Below are positions 46,956-55,674 of a stretch of DNA of 64,000 nt, piece by piece. Where the stretch lies: the NCBI GenBank assembly GCA_014695195.1, contig JACJNW010000028.1:558001-622000 (forward strand). The letters run 5' to 3'. Each line of letters begins with the position of its first letter. Position 1 is the first letter of the stretch. Source of the stretch: Cyanobacteria bacterium FACHB-DQ100. Its GTDB lineage: Bacteria > Cyanobacteriota > Cyanobacteriia > Leptolyngbyales > Leptolyngbyaceae. The notes below the pieces were generated by a model. The model worked only from the letters and a program-made list of their open reading frames with translations, searched no databases and had not been told where the DNA came from. Made by a program: the position numbers and the translations under genes.

Positions 46956-47896
46956 ACTTCTTGATTACTGGAGCGACAGGCTTTGTTGGCTCAGCCCTTT
47001 GTCAGCTTTTAGAATCCTCAGAACATACCCTCTATGGTGTGATTCGTAATCCTGATGCAATCTTACCGGCATCAGTAAAGCCAATTCTGGTGTCCTCGAT
47101 CGCACAACTCAGCGACCATCCAATTTTGCCCAAGATTGATGTAGTGATTCATCTGGCTGCAAGAGTGCATCAGATGAAAGATACTGCAACTGATCCACTG
47201 ACTGAGTTTCGGTTAGTTAACACTGAAGCAACAAAAAATCTAGCGATCGCGGCAGCAGCAGCAGGTGTAAAGCGATTTGTCTATCTCAGTTCGATCAAAG
47301 TCAACGGGGACGGACAAGCGGAACCCTACACCGAACAGAGCCAACCGCAGCCCAACGATTCCTATGGCATCAGCAAGTGGGAAGCAGAATGTGCCTTAAA
47401 GTCGATCTCCGATGAAACGGGTTTAGAAGTGGTGATTCTCCGTCCGCCGCTTGTTTACGGTGCTGGAGTTCGAGCCAACTTTCTCAACCTAATGAAGCTT
47501 GTTGAGAAAGGCATTCCTCTGCCCTTGGGAGCCGTCCATAATCAGCGCAGCTTAGTCTATGTCGGAAATCTCGTTGATGCGATCGCCACCTGCGCTACGC
47601 ACCCAAATGCGACGGGACAAACGTTTCTCATCAGTGATAACGCGGAAGTTTCAACGGCTGAATTAATTCGGAATTTAAGTATATTTCTCAATCAACCTGT
47701 CCGGTTAGTGGCAATTCCTCCCGTAATACTAACCATGCTCGCCCAGATCTTCGGCAAAACGGCAACGGTCGATCGCCTACTTGGTTCACTGACGATCGAC
47801 AGTTCAAAAATTCGCCAAACCCTCGATTGGCAACCTCCCTTTAGCCTAGCTCAAGGTCTGGAACATACCGCGAGATGGTTCAAAAAGATTGATTGA
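46952..47896 (+). CDS. SDR-family NAD-dependent sugar epimerase/dehydratase
   Basis: A 314-residue extended short-chain dehydrogenase. NFLITGATGFVGSALCQLL (about 2-20) is the NAD loop GxxGxxG, VIHLAARVH the second site, then S-x24-Y-x3-K: SSIKVNGD and the active YGISKWEAE (about 130-138). RPPLVYGAGVRANFLNLM follows. This is close to UDP-glucose 4-epimerase and WbpV/Gne-like enzymes acting on UDP-HexNAc, a good match for the WecA-like transferase 68 nt downstream, which would use that product. Confidence 0.88.
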   Translation: MNFLITGATGFVGSALCQLLESSEHTLYGVIRNPDAILPASVKPILVSSIAQLSDHPILPKIDVVIHLAARVHQMKDTATDPLTEFRLVNTEATKNLAIAAAAAGVKRFVYLSSIKVNGDGQAEPYTEQSQPQPNDSYGISKWEAECALKSISDETGLEVVILRPPLVYGAGVRANFLNLMKLVEKGIPLPLGAVHNQRSLVYVGNLVDAIATCATHPNATGQTFLISDNAEVSTAELIRNLSIFLNQPVRLVAIPPVILTMLAQIFGKTATVDRLLGSLTIDSSKIRQTLDWQPPFSLAQGLEHTARWFKKID

Positions 47897-47963
47897 CTTG
47901 TCAAAGTAACAGTCGCCTTGGAGGTTGTGCCCTGACCAGTTAGAGCAAATAAGTGTTCTCCTG

Positions 47964-49004
47964 ATGAATATATCTCTCAGTCTTTTGCTGGCGAGTGGCG
48001 GCTTGAGTTTTCTGCTGGTTGCCTCAATCAAGCAGTATTTCAGTCGCTTTCTATTGGACATTCCCAACGATCGCAGTTCTCACACCCAACCGACTCCCCG
48101 TGGAGGTGGACTTGGCTTTGTCGTGGCATTTGCGATCACCAGCGCAGCAATTGCGTCTTTTAATTGGCAAACGGTCGGTCGTGATGTTCTCTCAATTTGG
48201 GCAGCTTTGATTCCGCTCGTGGTTGTTGGTCTTTTTGACGATCGCGGTGATGTTCCTGCTCGAATTCGGTATCTGGTTCAACTCAGTTCAGCAGGAATTG
48301 CGATCGCAGCTTTCAGCGCGTTTCCGCAACCCTGGCTGACTCAATTTGGCATGATTGGAATCGCGATTGCGATCGTTCTAACAATGATCGGCATGACTGC
48401 GCTGATCAATTTCTACAACTTCATGGATGGACTCGATGGACTGGTAGCGAGTGTTTCTGTCGTGCAGTTGTCATACTTAGCGATCGCGCTGAATCAGCCG
48501 CTTTTGCTCCTACTTGTTGTGGCGCTGCTGGGTTTTTTGTGGTGGAACTGGTCGCCTGCCAAGATTTTTATGGGCGATGTGGGCAGTACAACGCTGGGTG
48601 CAATGGTCGCGATCGCGCTGTTACATCAGTCCGATGATCCCGTTCGTGCTTGGTCATCGTTAGCCATTACCTTGCCGCTCACCGCCGATGCTATTTACAC
48701 GCTGATCCGCCGCTTGCTGCGTCACGAAAACATTTTTAAGCCGCACCGAACTCACTTGTATCAGCGTCTTCAGCAATCGGGCTGGAATCATGCTCAAGTT
48801 GCAACAGCTTATGTCTTGGTGACGATCGCCATTGCTCTGAATCTGTACTTCTTGCACGAAGTTGGAGCGATGCTTAGCGGAGTCGAAGTGATTTGCGCGA
48901 TCGCGCTCCTAGAGCGTTATCTCAGCCATCAGCAAGGCGTAAGAATGCGAACAGTCATCTATTCTTCGGTACGCAATCTAATTACCGGACTCCGAGCCAG
49001 CTAA
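47964..49004 (+). CDS. WecA/WbpL-type undecaprenyl-phosphate sugar-1-phosphate transferase
   Basis: A 346-residue membrane enzyme with about eleven segments. Cytoplasmic loops show [34 protein letters not shown] (about 145-160, Asp pair) and [14 protein letters not shown] (about 195-210), then a [16 protein letters not shown] block (the HIHH-like motif). It starts repeat-unit synthesis by linking HexNAc-1-phosphate to undecaprenyl phosphate. ATG at 47964 is preferred; TTG at 47925 lies too close to its GGAGG. It is the last gene of the island, beyond which structured intergenic DNA follows. Confidence 0.9.
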   Translation: MNISLSLLLASGGLSFLLVASIKQYFSRFLLDIPNDRSSHTQPTPRGGGLGFVVAFAITSAAIASFNWQTVGRDVLSIWAALIPLVVVGLFDDRGDVPARIRYLVQLSSAGIAIAAFSAFPQPWLTQFGMIGIAIAIVLTMIGMTALINFYNFMDGLDGLVASVSVVQLSYLAIALNQPLLLLLVVALLGFLWWNWSPAKIFMGDVGSTTLGAMVAIALLHQSDDPVRAWSSLAITLPLTADAIYTLIRRLLRHENIFKPHRTHLYQRLQQSGWNHAQVATAYVLVTIAIALNLYFLHEVGAMLSGVEVICAIALLERYLSHQQGVRMRTVIYSSVRNLITGLRAS

Positions 49005-49038
49005 TGCTAGATCTCTAACTGCTCGCTACAGATCCGGG

Positions 49039-49087
49039 TAAAGACGCGAACCCCTTCGGTGCAGCGAAGCGCCTAATTGCGTCTTTA
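49039..49087 (+). terminator. Nested hairpin after the WecA-like gene
   Basis: TAAAGACGC (49039-49047) pairs with GCGTCTTTA (49079-49087); inside, CTTCG (49054-49058) pairs with CGAAG (49065-49069). It lies 35 nt beyond the stop. A structured 3' end or terminator. Confidence 0.45.
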
Positions 49088-49142
49088 TGAAGGGGGACTG
49101 ATGTGTTGCAGAACTTCTAGGAATTCGCATAAAGTCTTGCTC

Positions 49143-49187
49143 AAACACGGAGAAACCTCTGCAACTCTGCAAGATTTCTCCGTGTTT
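49143..49187. terminator. Perfect 13-bp inverted repeat upstream of the response regulator
   Basis: AAACACGGAGAAA (49143-49155) pairs with TTTCTCCGTGTTT (49175-49187) around 19 nt. The end of each arm is A/T-rich, so it could terminate transcription in either direction. It ends about 100 nt before the regulator start. Confidence 0.5.
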
Positions 49188-49290
49188 ACCGAATTGCTTT
49201 AATGAAAAACTCAAAATATCTACTGATATCGCTCGAATCTCTCTGTAGAAGTAAGCAGCTTATCTTTACTGCAACTTACCGGGGTAGTTG

Positions 49291-49992
49291 ATGAATCGCG
49301 TTTTGGTAATCGAAGACGATCCAGAAATTTTAGAAAATATTGAAGAAATTTTAGAGCTGCAAAGCTACCAAACTTTAGCGACGAGTAGCAGTCTTACAGG
49401 ATTACAGCTTGCAAAAGAAATGCTTCCCAGCCTAGTAATTTGCGATGTGATCATGCCTGGACTTGATGGCTATGCCGTTTTGAGTGAACTCCGTCAGCAA
49501 ACCGAGACGGCAACGATTCCGTTTATTTTTCTCACAGGTCGCGCCGATCGCGCCGATATCCGCCTTGGCATGGAGTTAGGGGCAGACGATTACCTTACTA
49601 AACCTTTCACTCAAGCGGAATTAATTGGCGCAGTGCAAAGTTGCCTCACCAAATACGATCGCTTATCGCGCCAATATAAGAGCCTAGCTCAACAAACACA
49701 AAGCCTTGAGAAACAGCTACAGACCCTGCAAGAACTCGTAGATTTAAACCGGCTATTGTTGCAGCAGCTCTGCCAGGGATTGCGGCATCCCGTCTCAAAC
49801 TTGACGATCGCAACTTATCTGCTGAAGCAAGATATCCCGAAAAAAGACTTCGATCGCTACCTTACGATTCTTGAAGAAGAATGTACCCGCAGTACAGCTT
49901 TGCTCAGTGAAGTTGCCAGCTTACAGGAATATCTTCACCCCTCTAAGCTTAATTTGCTCCGCAGCAAGCTCAACATCCGCCTATCGCCCTGA
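49291..49992 (+). CDS. Response regulator with HisKA-like C-terminal helices
   Basis: A 233-residue protein. The receiver domain (about 1-120) has EDDPEIL, D51-type acceptor in VICDVIMPGLDGYAV and the conserved Lys in YLTKPFTQ. A long coiled coil (about 125-160, QQTQSLEKQLQTLQEL) leads to LLQQLCQGLRHPVSNLTIATYLLKQ, which resembles the HisKA H-box (LRHPL.N) but no ATPase domain follows. It may therefore be a phospho-accepting relay or a dimerisation module rather than a kinase. ATG at 49291 (TTG at 49288 just before). It is convergent with dnaN. Confidence 0.85.
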   Translation: MNRVLVIEDDPEILENIEEILELQSYQTLATSSSLTGLQLAKEMLPSLVICDVIMPGLDGYAVLSELRQQTETATIPFIFLTGRADRADIRLGMELGADDYLTKPFTQAELIGAVQSCLTKYDRLSRQYKSLAQQTQSLEKQLQTLQELVDLNRLLLQQLCQGLRHPVSNLTIATYLLKQDIPKKDFDRYLTILEEECTRSTALLSEVASLQEYLHPSKLNLLRSKLNIRLSP

Positions 49993-50318
49993 CTTATCTA
50001 AATGGAACGTGAGTTCGAGTGAAATGCTTCGGCGCGCTCTGCAACTCGACGCTGAATCATTGTCGAGTGCCTAGCGATCGTCTACATTTGGTCGCACTCT
50101 TTAACCGTTATCGAACTCCATCACAGATTCGGGCGCTGCTGAATGCAAGGATAATCGCCCTCATCCCCAACCCTTCTCCTCAGGGAGAAGGGAGCTAGAA
50201 CGCTCTTGTTCCCTCTCCCCAGGGAGAGAGTTAGGGTGAGGGTAAATCCAGATTCATGCTTCAATTCAGCAACGCCGAAAAGTTATGCTTCCATCGACAA
50301 TCCTGGAAATGGGTGAGA
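49993..50318. other. Convergent intergenic region with C-rich palindromic element
   Basis: About 325 nt between the response regulator and dnaN, which face each other. The palindromic element at 50158-50242 fills its middle. No gene is seen. Confidence 0.4.
50158..50242. repeat. C-rich palindromic intergenic repeat
   Basis: Outer arms CCCTCATCCCCAAC (from 50158) and GTTAGGGTGAGGG (50230-50242) are near-complementary. Inside are two hairpins, CCTTCTCC/GGAGAAGG (50172-50191) and CTCTCC/GGAGAG (around 50213-50228). The CCCTC-ACCCTAACCC style is a frequent dispersed intergenic repeat of filamentous cyanobacteria. It may end both converging transcripts. Confidence 0.7.
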
Positions 50319-51452
50319 TTACGATCGCACTTGGACAGGCATCACCAAATAAGTCATCTTCAGATTTCCGAGCGGCGAGAGAACCACAGGACTGGTTGAA
50401 GTGTTCAACTGCATTTGGATTTCTGACGTGTTGATTGCTTTCAAGCCATCGAGCAAGTATCGCACATTGAACGCAATCTCCATGCCATCACCAGAGATTT
50501 GTGCGGGAACTGCTTCTCGTCCACTTCCCACATCTTGAGCATCAACCGCCAGCGTAAGTTGCTGATTCGTCGGGTCAAGCTGAACTTTGACGATGTTGTT
50601 TTTCTGATCCGCAAGCACCGAGATACGCTCTAATGCACTCAGGAAAGATCGACGATCGACCGTCATCTGATGCGTAAACTGGCGCGGTACAAGCTGGCGA
50701 TAGTTGGGATATTGCCCTTCTAACAATCGGCTCGTGAGGCGCTGATCTGTCCACTCAAAGATGACCTGTCCTTGATCAAACTGCACATTGATCGCGTTAC
50801 CGTTCTGGCGATCGAGCATTTTCATCAATTCTTGTAACGCTTTGGCTGGAACCGTGACATCGAACTGAGAATCTGCTTCTGGAGCATCCTCTTCGACTGT
50901 TGTGACCACCGCGAGTCGATGCCCATCGGTTGCAGCAAACTCCAATCCATCAGACTGCATACTGACGTGAACTCCGGTGAGTACCTGTTTCGTTTCATCG
51001 GCACTCGCTGCAAACAGCGATCCTCGTAACCCATCCACCAAACGATCGGCAACTAACTGGGTTTGCTCTCCTTCTTCAATTCTGGGAAGTTCGGGAAACT
51101 CTTCAGCGCCCATGCCGCGCACCTGATAGCGTCCAGAGGCAGAGGTGATGGTTGTGACGTGATTGGATTCGATATCGCTTTCGATCGTAATGTCGCCTTC
51201 GGGAAGTCGCGATATGATGTCTCCCAGGAGTTTTGCCGGGAGTGTCAGAACGCCGCTCGTTTCGACGTTCGCCGGAAAGCTGGTTTGAATCCCTAAGCTG
51301 AGGTCGAAGGCGCTAAGAATGACGCGCTGAGTTGCAGCATCGGCTCTCAGCAGAACGTTCGCCAGGATTGGATGGGTGGGGCGCGAAGAAACCGCCCGAC
51401 TAACCAGCGACAAGTGTGAATTGAGGTGAGTTTGAGCGCAGACCAGTTTCAT
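50319..51452 (-). CDS. dnaN: DNA polymerase III sliding clamp (beta subunit)
   Basis: A 377-residue ring-forming clamp that holds DNA polymerase III on DNA. The three similar domains are visible: the first starts MKLVCAQTHLNSHLSLVSRAV, the second contains SADETKQVLTGVHVS and FAATDGHRLAVV (about 170-190), the third NIVKVQLDPTNQQLTLAV and the end LSPLGNLKMTYLVMPVQ, with the peptide-binding C-terminus. Length and domain order match DnaN. The upstream DNA carries TTTTCCACA boxes; in cyanobacteria dnaN often flanks oriC. It is convergent with the response regulator. Confidence 0.97.
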   Translation of the reverse strand: MKLVCAQTHLNSHLSLVSRAVSSRPTHPILANVLLRADAATQRVILSAFDLSLGIQTSFPANVETSGVLTLPAKLLGDIISRLPEGDITIESDIESNHVTTITSASGRYQVRGMGAEEFPELPRIEEGEQTQLVADRLVDGLRGSLFAASADETKQVLTGVHVSMQSDGLEFAATDGHRLAVVTTVEEDAPEADSQFDVTVPAKALQELMKMLDRQNGNAINVQFDQGQVIFEWTDQRLTSRLLEGQYPNYRQLVPRQFTHQMTVDRRSFLSALERISVLADQKNNIVKVQLDPTNQQLTLAVDAQDVGSGREAVPAQISGDGMEIAFNVRYLLDGLKAINTSEIQMQLNTSTSPVVLSPLGNLKMTYLVMPVQVRS

Positions 51453-51463
51453 AGGAGTTGCCG

Positions 51464-51830
51464 GAGTGTGGAACAGATGGGGGGGGTTGTGGAAAAGTAA
51501 AGCGTACTCTATATAGGTGTAGCTCTAAAATTTGAGGTGCTATATCTAGCGTTTTAATCGATGTTTGAGCATAGTAACACCCTTCGTCGGATCGATCCAC
51601 TCCCTCTTTAACCTAAGCGCGAAGCTAGAAAGAAACAGTGGTTATAAGTACTATTGTACGACCTGTGGAAATTGTGGAAAACGCAGCAAATCTCGATTCT
51701 TTCAGGGGAGTTGCGATCGCAGCCTGTGGAAAACTCTCAATTAACCGATCTCGGCTTCAAAGATTTTCGCAACTTGAGGGTATTTTTCCCACAGGTTTTC
51801 CACAGAAACCTAGAAGTTTTCCACAGAGGG
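51464..51830. other. Candidate oriC with a cluster of DnaA boxes
   Basis: Five perfect TTTTCCACA boxes lie in the 520-nt gene-free stretch upstream of dnaN: minus strand 51488-51496, 51673-51681 and 51725-51733; plus strand 51796-51804 and 51817-51825. One-mismatch boxes are at 51467-51475, 51664-51672 and 51785-51793. The A/T-rich part around 51505-51580 could be an unwinding element. TTTTCCACA is the DnaA box described for cyanobacteria, and a dnaN neighbour is the classical place for oriC in that phylum. Orientation of boxes changes across the region, a usual origin feature. DnaA itself is not in the window. Confidence 0.75.
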
Positions 51831-51970
51831 GATTTGATAGATAGGAAAAAACTATGAATTGGCAGGGTAACAATAATGTGCGCTTTCGTTGAAGACTCAC
51901 GTTAATGAGGCTGGTTCAGTTGTTGCAAGGTGCGGATTGGGTTGGAAGCGCGATCGCCTTGCGATCGCGC
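51831..51970. other. Short region between the origin boxes and the TPR fragment
   Basis: About 140 nt without a gene of its own; frames here (such as 51905-52150, plus strand) run over the 3' part of the TPR gene on the other strand and are not supported. Confidence 0.3.
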
Positions 51971-52291
51971 TTATCTCCAGAGCCATGTGATGAGAAGGAC
52001 GATCGCAATTCCAGCACAGATCCAGAAAATCCGCTTCATTCGACGCTTGGAGGTGCGGCGGGATTTAGCTGGAGTGGACAGACGACGATCGTGCTTGTCT
52101 TGTGTGGGAGTGTGGTCGATCGTCTGAGCGGGAAAGCTGGGAGCGGATAGGCGTTGCTCCGTGGCAATGATTTGATTGAAGTCATAAATGGCCTCATTGC
52201 ACTCCTCGACCCGATAATCGAGTTTTAATTCTGCATAGATGACGCGGGCTTGCTGGAGAGCGGAGAGGGCTTCAAAGCGACGAGGTTCGTA
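51971..52291 (-). pseudogene. Out-of-frame 3' part of the TPR gene, with C-terminal membrane segment
   Basis: Reading continues the TPR gene in another frame: YEPRRFEALSALQQARVIYA, then DYRVEECNEAIYDFNQIIA, a linker rich in Thr/Ser and Lys/Arg, and a final hydrophobic helix IFWICAGIAIVLLITWLW. LAKYEPRRFEAL is a natural continuation of the repeat array, so this is the lost C-terminus (about 107 residues). It has no start of its own with a ribosome binding site. The break is one extra base at 52292 (on the coding strand AAA-C-TAC). Sequencing error, real inactivation or programmed +1 shift are all open. Confidence 0.65.
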
Positions 52292-54320
52292 GTTTAGCAA
52301 GCGCCAGGGCTTTATTGAAGAGAGAATCCGCTTCACCCCTGCGATTACCAAGCTCACGCTGAATCTCTAGGGATTGTTGATGAAAGTCAATCGCTCGTTG
52401 ATACTGTCCTAATGCATGGTAAGCCTTGCCCAAATGGCCGAGAGAGTTAGCTTCACCGCTACGATTACCAATCTCACGCTGAATCTCCAGGGACTGTTGA
52501 TAAAAGTCGATCGCTCGTTGATACTGTCCTAATGAACCGTAAGCACTGCCCAAGCCACCGAGAGAAGCAGCTTCACCGCTACGGCTGCCAACCTCACGTT
52601 CAATCTCTAAGGACTGTTGATAAAAGCTGAGCGCTCGCTGATACTGTCCTAACGCATGGTAAGCATTGCCCAAACTGTTGAGAGAATAAGCTTCACCGCT
52701 ACGGTTACCAATTTCACGCTGAATCTCTAGGGACTGTTGATGACAGTCGATCGCTCGTTGATACTGTCTTAACGCATGATAAACAATGCCTAAACCTCCG
52801 AGAGAAGCAGCTTCACCGCTACGATTGCCAATCTCACGTTCAATCTCTAAGGACTGTTGATAAAAGCTGAGCGCTCGCTGATACTGTCCTAATGAATAGT
52901 AAGCACTGCCCAAACTGTTGAGAGAAGCAGCTTCACCGCTACGGTTACCAATTTCACGCTGAATCTCTAAGGACTGTTGGTGAAAGCCGATCGCTCGTTG
53001 ATACTGTCTTAACGCATGATAAACAATGCCTAAATTGTTGAGAGAATAAGCTTCACCGCTACGGTTACCAACTTCACGTTGAATTTCTAGGGACTGTTGA
53101 TAAAAGTCGATCGCTCGTTGATACTGTCCTAATGCACAGTAATGATTGCCTAAACTGTTGAGAGAATTAGCCTCACCGCTACGATTACCAATCTCACGCT
53201 GAATCTCTAGAGACTGTTGCTGAAAGTTAATCGCTCGTTGATATTGCCCTAATGAGCTGTAAGCATTGCCCAAATTGTTGAAGGAAGCAGCTTCACCGCC
53301 ACGATCGTCCGTGAAATTGGCGATCTCTAAAGACTGTTGATGACAGTTGATCGCTCGTTGATACTGTCCTAATGAATTGTGAGTAATGCCCAAATTGTTG
53401 AGAGAAGCAGCTTCACCGCTACGATCGCCAATTTCGCGGGCAATCTCTAAAGACTGTTGATAGGCTGAAATTGCTGCGTCATACTGAGATTGATCATCCA
53501 GAAAATCACCAAATCTTCTCAGCACACCCACAAGCTCGGATTGATTGTTAAGTTTCTGATGCCGATCAATTGAAGTCTCAAACGCAGCGATCGCTTGCTG
53601 TCTTTCTTGCTCTAAATTTGCTGCTGCTCCCTTAGCAATTCGCTCTGCATAGACCTGTCCTAACTGGTCATACAGCGTTGCTAAATTCGCTGATTCTGGT
53701 GAGGCTGCCTCTAATTGTTGAATCTCTGAAAGCAATTCTTCTAATGGCGGCAGAAACTCCGCATTCGGCTGACTTTCGAGTGATCGCGATCGCGGTTCTT
53801 CTTGCCGCAGCGCGATCGATTCCTCTTCCTGCGAAGCAAACCGCAACACCGCTTTCCGCCAACTCCAGAAGTCCGGCGCTCTTTTGCTCATCTCTCGCAA
53901 AATCCGATGCGTCACCCACAGCACGATCGGATAGCGAAACTCCCGCAATCCCTCCCGCGTCCACTGCAAATACCCAAAAAACTTATCGAGATCGCTCTGC
54001 TCCTCTCCTTCCCGCGTCGTTACCCGCAACAGCCATTCTGCCCCCGTCACGGTTACAACCGCCGCATAGCCTTCTCGAAGCTCCAACCTCGCCAATCCCG
54101 ATCGCAAACTCGGCTCTGTCCCCAGCACCACCCGAAACGGTCGAATTTTCGCCTGTCTTGCCTCTAACTCATAGCGATCGATCACCCGTTGCCGCAATCG
54201 CAGATCATCACACGCCACCAGAATCAACGCCAAGCGCTCCTGATTGTTCTCGATCAGCGAGATCAGACTCTCATACGTCGCCTCATTCTCCGGAGTCAAA
54301 GACTTAAGCGGTTGTACCAT
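52272..54320 (-). CDS. TPR-repeat protein, frameshifted near its C-terminus
   Basis: The open frame has 682 residues. The N-terminal part (about 1-190: YESLISLIENNQERLALILV, then GYAAVVTVTGAEWLLRV and FRYPIVLWVTHRILREM) looks like a P-loop-free Rossmann-like domain without Walker motifs. A helical linker (about 190-275) leads to ten 40-residue TPR-like repeats (about 277-676), consensus LGQYQRAI-F-QQSLEIQREIGNRSGEA. The frame then breaks at 52292, ending with RTSSL; without the extra base it would go on to YEPRRFEAL and a C-terminal membrane helix (51971-52291). The ATG overlaps the ATPase stop by 17 nt, so the two proteins are made together and probably act together as scaffold and motor or sensor. 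Confidence 0.82.
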   Translation of the reverse strand: MVQPLKSLTPENEATYESLISLIENNQERLALILVACDDLRLRQRVIDRYELEARQAKIRPFRVVLGTEPSLRSGLARLELREGYAAVVTVTGAEWLLRVTTREGEEQSDLDKFFGYLQWTREGLREFRYPIVLWVTHRILREMSKRAPDFWSWRKAVLRFASQEEESIALRQEEPRSRSLESQPNAEFLPPLEELLSEIQQLEAASPESANLATLYDQLGQVYAERIAKGAAANLEQERQQAIAAFETSIDRHQKLNNQSELVGVLRRFGDFLDDQSQYDAAISAYQQSLEIAREIGDRSGEAASLNNLGITHNSLGQYQRAINCHQQSLEIANFTDDRGGEAASFNNLGNAYSSLGQYQRAINFQQQSLEIQREIGNRSGEANSLNSLGNHYCALGQYQRAIDFYQQSLEIQREVGNRSGEAYSLNNLGIVYHALRQYQRAIGFHQQSLEIQREIGNRSGEAASLNSLGSAYYSLGQYQRALSFYQQSLEIEREIGNRSGEAASLGGLGIVYHALRQYQRAIDCHQQSLEIQREIGNRSGEAYSLNSLGNAYHALGQYQRALSFYQQSLEIEREVGSRSGEAASLGGLGSAYGSLGQYQRAIDFYQQSLEIQREIGNRSGEANSLGHLGKAYHALGQYQRAIDFHQQSLEIQRELGNRRGEADSLFNKALALAKLRTSSL
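52293..53492 (-). repeat. Ten tandem 120-bp repeats encoding TPR units
   Basis: Ten consecutive 120-bp units, each coding for one 40-residue TPR-like unit. Several units share long identical stretches at DNA level, for example the GAAGCTGCTTCTCT and CGAGCGATCGACTT-type segments on the coding strand. The variable positions are mainly at unit ends and at the seventh and eighth residues of the helix (IDF/INF/LSF/ICH). This level of identity suggests recent duplication or gene conversion. Confidence 0.85.
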
Positions 54321-55674
54321 CCAAAATCCCCTCCCGCACTAGCAAATCGCGCACGATCGGATTCAAGTCATACCAGAGCAACGCATTGCGATACTCCAAC
54401 ACATACAGCCCATGCAACAAATCTAACAGCCGTTGACTCTCCATATCTTGCAGTTTAAGCTGCTCATAAATCAACTTCAACGCCTCAAAATCCGCCTGCC
54501 CCAGCGCTTCCGCCGCTTCAATCTGCAACTCCGTCACCACTTCATCTAAAATCTGCTGATCCACAATCACATCCGGCTGGTCAAACTGCTGCCGTCGAAT
54601 CTGTCCGCGAATCTTCAGCATTGCCCTATCACAACAGCGATCGCTAATCCGAATAAACTCCCGCAACACGCCCCCACTCAGCAAAATGATTTGCCGCTTC
54701 ACCTCCGGGTCGATCAAGTCTGAAGGCAATCGTCGCGCCAAAATCTCTTCAAATACCTGCACACAAGCTTCGTCGGGTACTCGATCGGGTTTCCTCACCG
54801 TCGCTTTACTAAAAAACTTTGTCACTCGCATCGTGTGAATCTTGTTGACATAAGTTGTGATGCTGGTTTTGATGGCAACCTCACGTAACGTTGCGATCGG
54901 GATTGTGTAGAGAATTCGACAGTTTGGATCAAGCAAAGACTGGATGTTTTTGCGAAACATCGTCTCTGTCACGCTCAAATCCAACTTATCGAGATCATCA
55001 ATAATCACTAAAACTTGCTGCCCTGTAGCATTCTCAATATAAGCTTGCAGTTGATTAATCTGAGCAACCAAATCCGAAGTGCGTCGAGCAAACTCGATCG
55101 AGATCTCCTGCCGAATCACCGAATTGATTTTCAGCTTGGATCGAATTTTGGCTAAAAACTCCAGAATCACTGGAATTCCACCTTTAACCGTCGCTTCTGT
55201 GTTTGCCTCAATTTCTGCCTCGACGGCTTTCGATTCGGTCTGCGTATGTTTGCCAAGCCAGCGATAAAACTCTTTCTTAATGCCAGGTTGTAGCCTAATT
55301 GCGCGACGTTCCGCCTCTTCAAGCAACTGCAACGCCATCGAAAATAACACATTGACATGATCGACCGCCGATCGCTCGATTGTATCTGCGATCGAGAACA
55401 TGACTACAAAGTACCGATTCGTTTCCCCCAAGCGAAAGCCCAATTCCGCCAACAACGTCGATTTACCACACCCTCGATGCCCGGTGAATATCAGCTTGTT
55501 GGCTTGAGTGACACAATCTTCGATCGCCTGCTCCAATTCATCGATCATCTCCGTCTGATATTCCACACCCAGTCGTGCCAAATCCTCTGGCGTGACGAGT
55601 GGATCAAGCTGGAGATTGCGCCCTGCTTCGCGAAAGATTTCTAAACGGCGTTGCAGCGCTTCTAAACTGGACAT
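54304..55674 (-). CDS. P-loop ATPase paired with the TPR protein
   Basis: A 456-residue STAND/AAA-like ATPase. Walker A GHRGCGKST is at 65-73 and Walker B VLVIIDDLDK at 221-230. The region between (about 110-210) is helical, with Glu/Lys-rich stretches. A sensor-like arginine region follows (RVTKFFSKATVRKPDR, about 290), and a winged-helix-like C-terminus (ALKLIYEQLKLQDMESQRLL to DLNPIVRDLLVREG). The IIDDLDKL block recalls KAP/NACHT-type ATPases. No effector domain is seen. It overlaps the TPR gene by 17 nt. I know of cyanobacterial proteins of this kind but not their function; a signal-sensing pair is the working idea. Confidence 0.8.
   Translation of the reverse strand: MSSLEALQRRLEIFREAGRNLQLDPLVTPEDLARLGVEYQTEMIDELEQAIEDCVTQANKLIFTGHRGCGKSTLLAELGFRLGETNRYFVVMFSIADTIERSAVDHVNVLFSMALQLLEEAERRAIRLQPGIKKEFYRWLGKHTQTESKAVEAEIEANTEATVKGGIPVILEFLAKIRSKLKINSVIRQEISIEFARRTSDLVAQINQLQAYIENATGQQVLVIIDDLDKLDLSVTETMFRKNIQSLLDPNCRILYTIPIATLREVAIKTSITTYVNKIHTMRVTKFFSKATVRKPDRVPDEACVQVFEEILARRLPSDLIDPEVKRQIILLSGGVLREFIRISDRCCDRAMLKIRGQIRRQQFDQPDVIVDQQILDEVVTELQIEAAEALGQADFEALKLIYEQLKLQDMESQRLLDLLHGLYVLEYRNALLWYDLNPIVRDLLVREGILDGTTA

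Noticed and set aside
49026-49214. Minus-strand frame of 62 codons after the WecA-like gene
   Set aside because: It covers the nested hairpin and the 13-bp inverted repeat, which explain the composition better.
51905-52150. Plus-strand frame of 81 codons next to the origin
   Set aside because: It lies over the out-of-frame 3' part of the TPR gene, whose minus-strand reading has a clear continuation and membrane helix.
52293-53492. CRISPR-like periodicity
   Set aside because: The 120-bp period is the coding of TPR units; there are no short repeats with unique spacers.
53678-54307. Plus-strand frame of 209 codons opposite the TPR gene
   Set aside because: Shadow of a well-supported minus-strand coding region; Pro/Ala/Ser-rich composition typical of a complementary frame.
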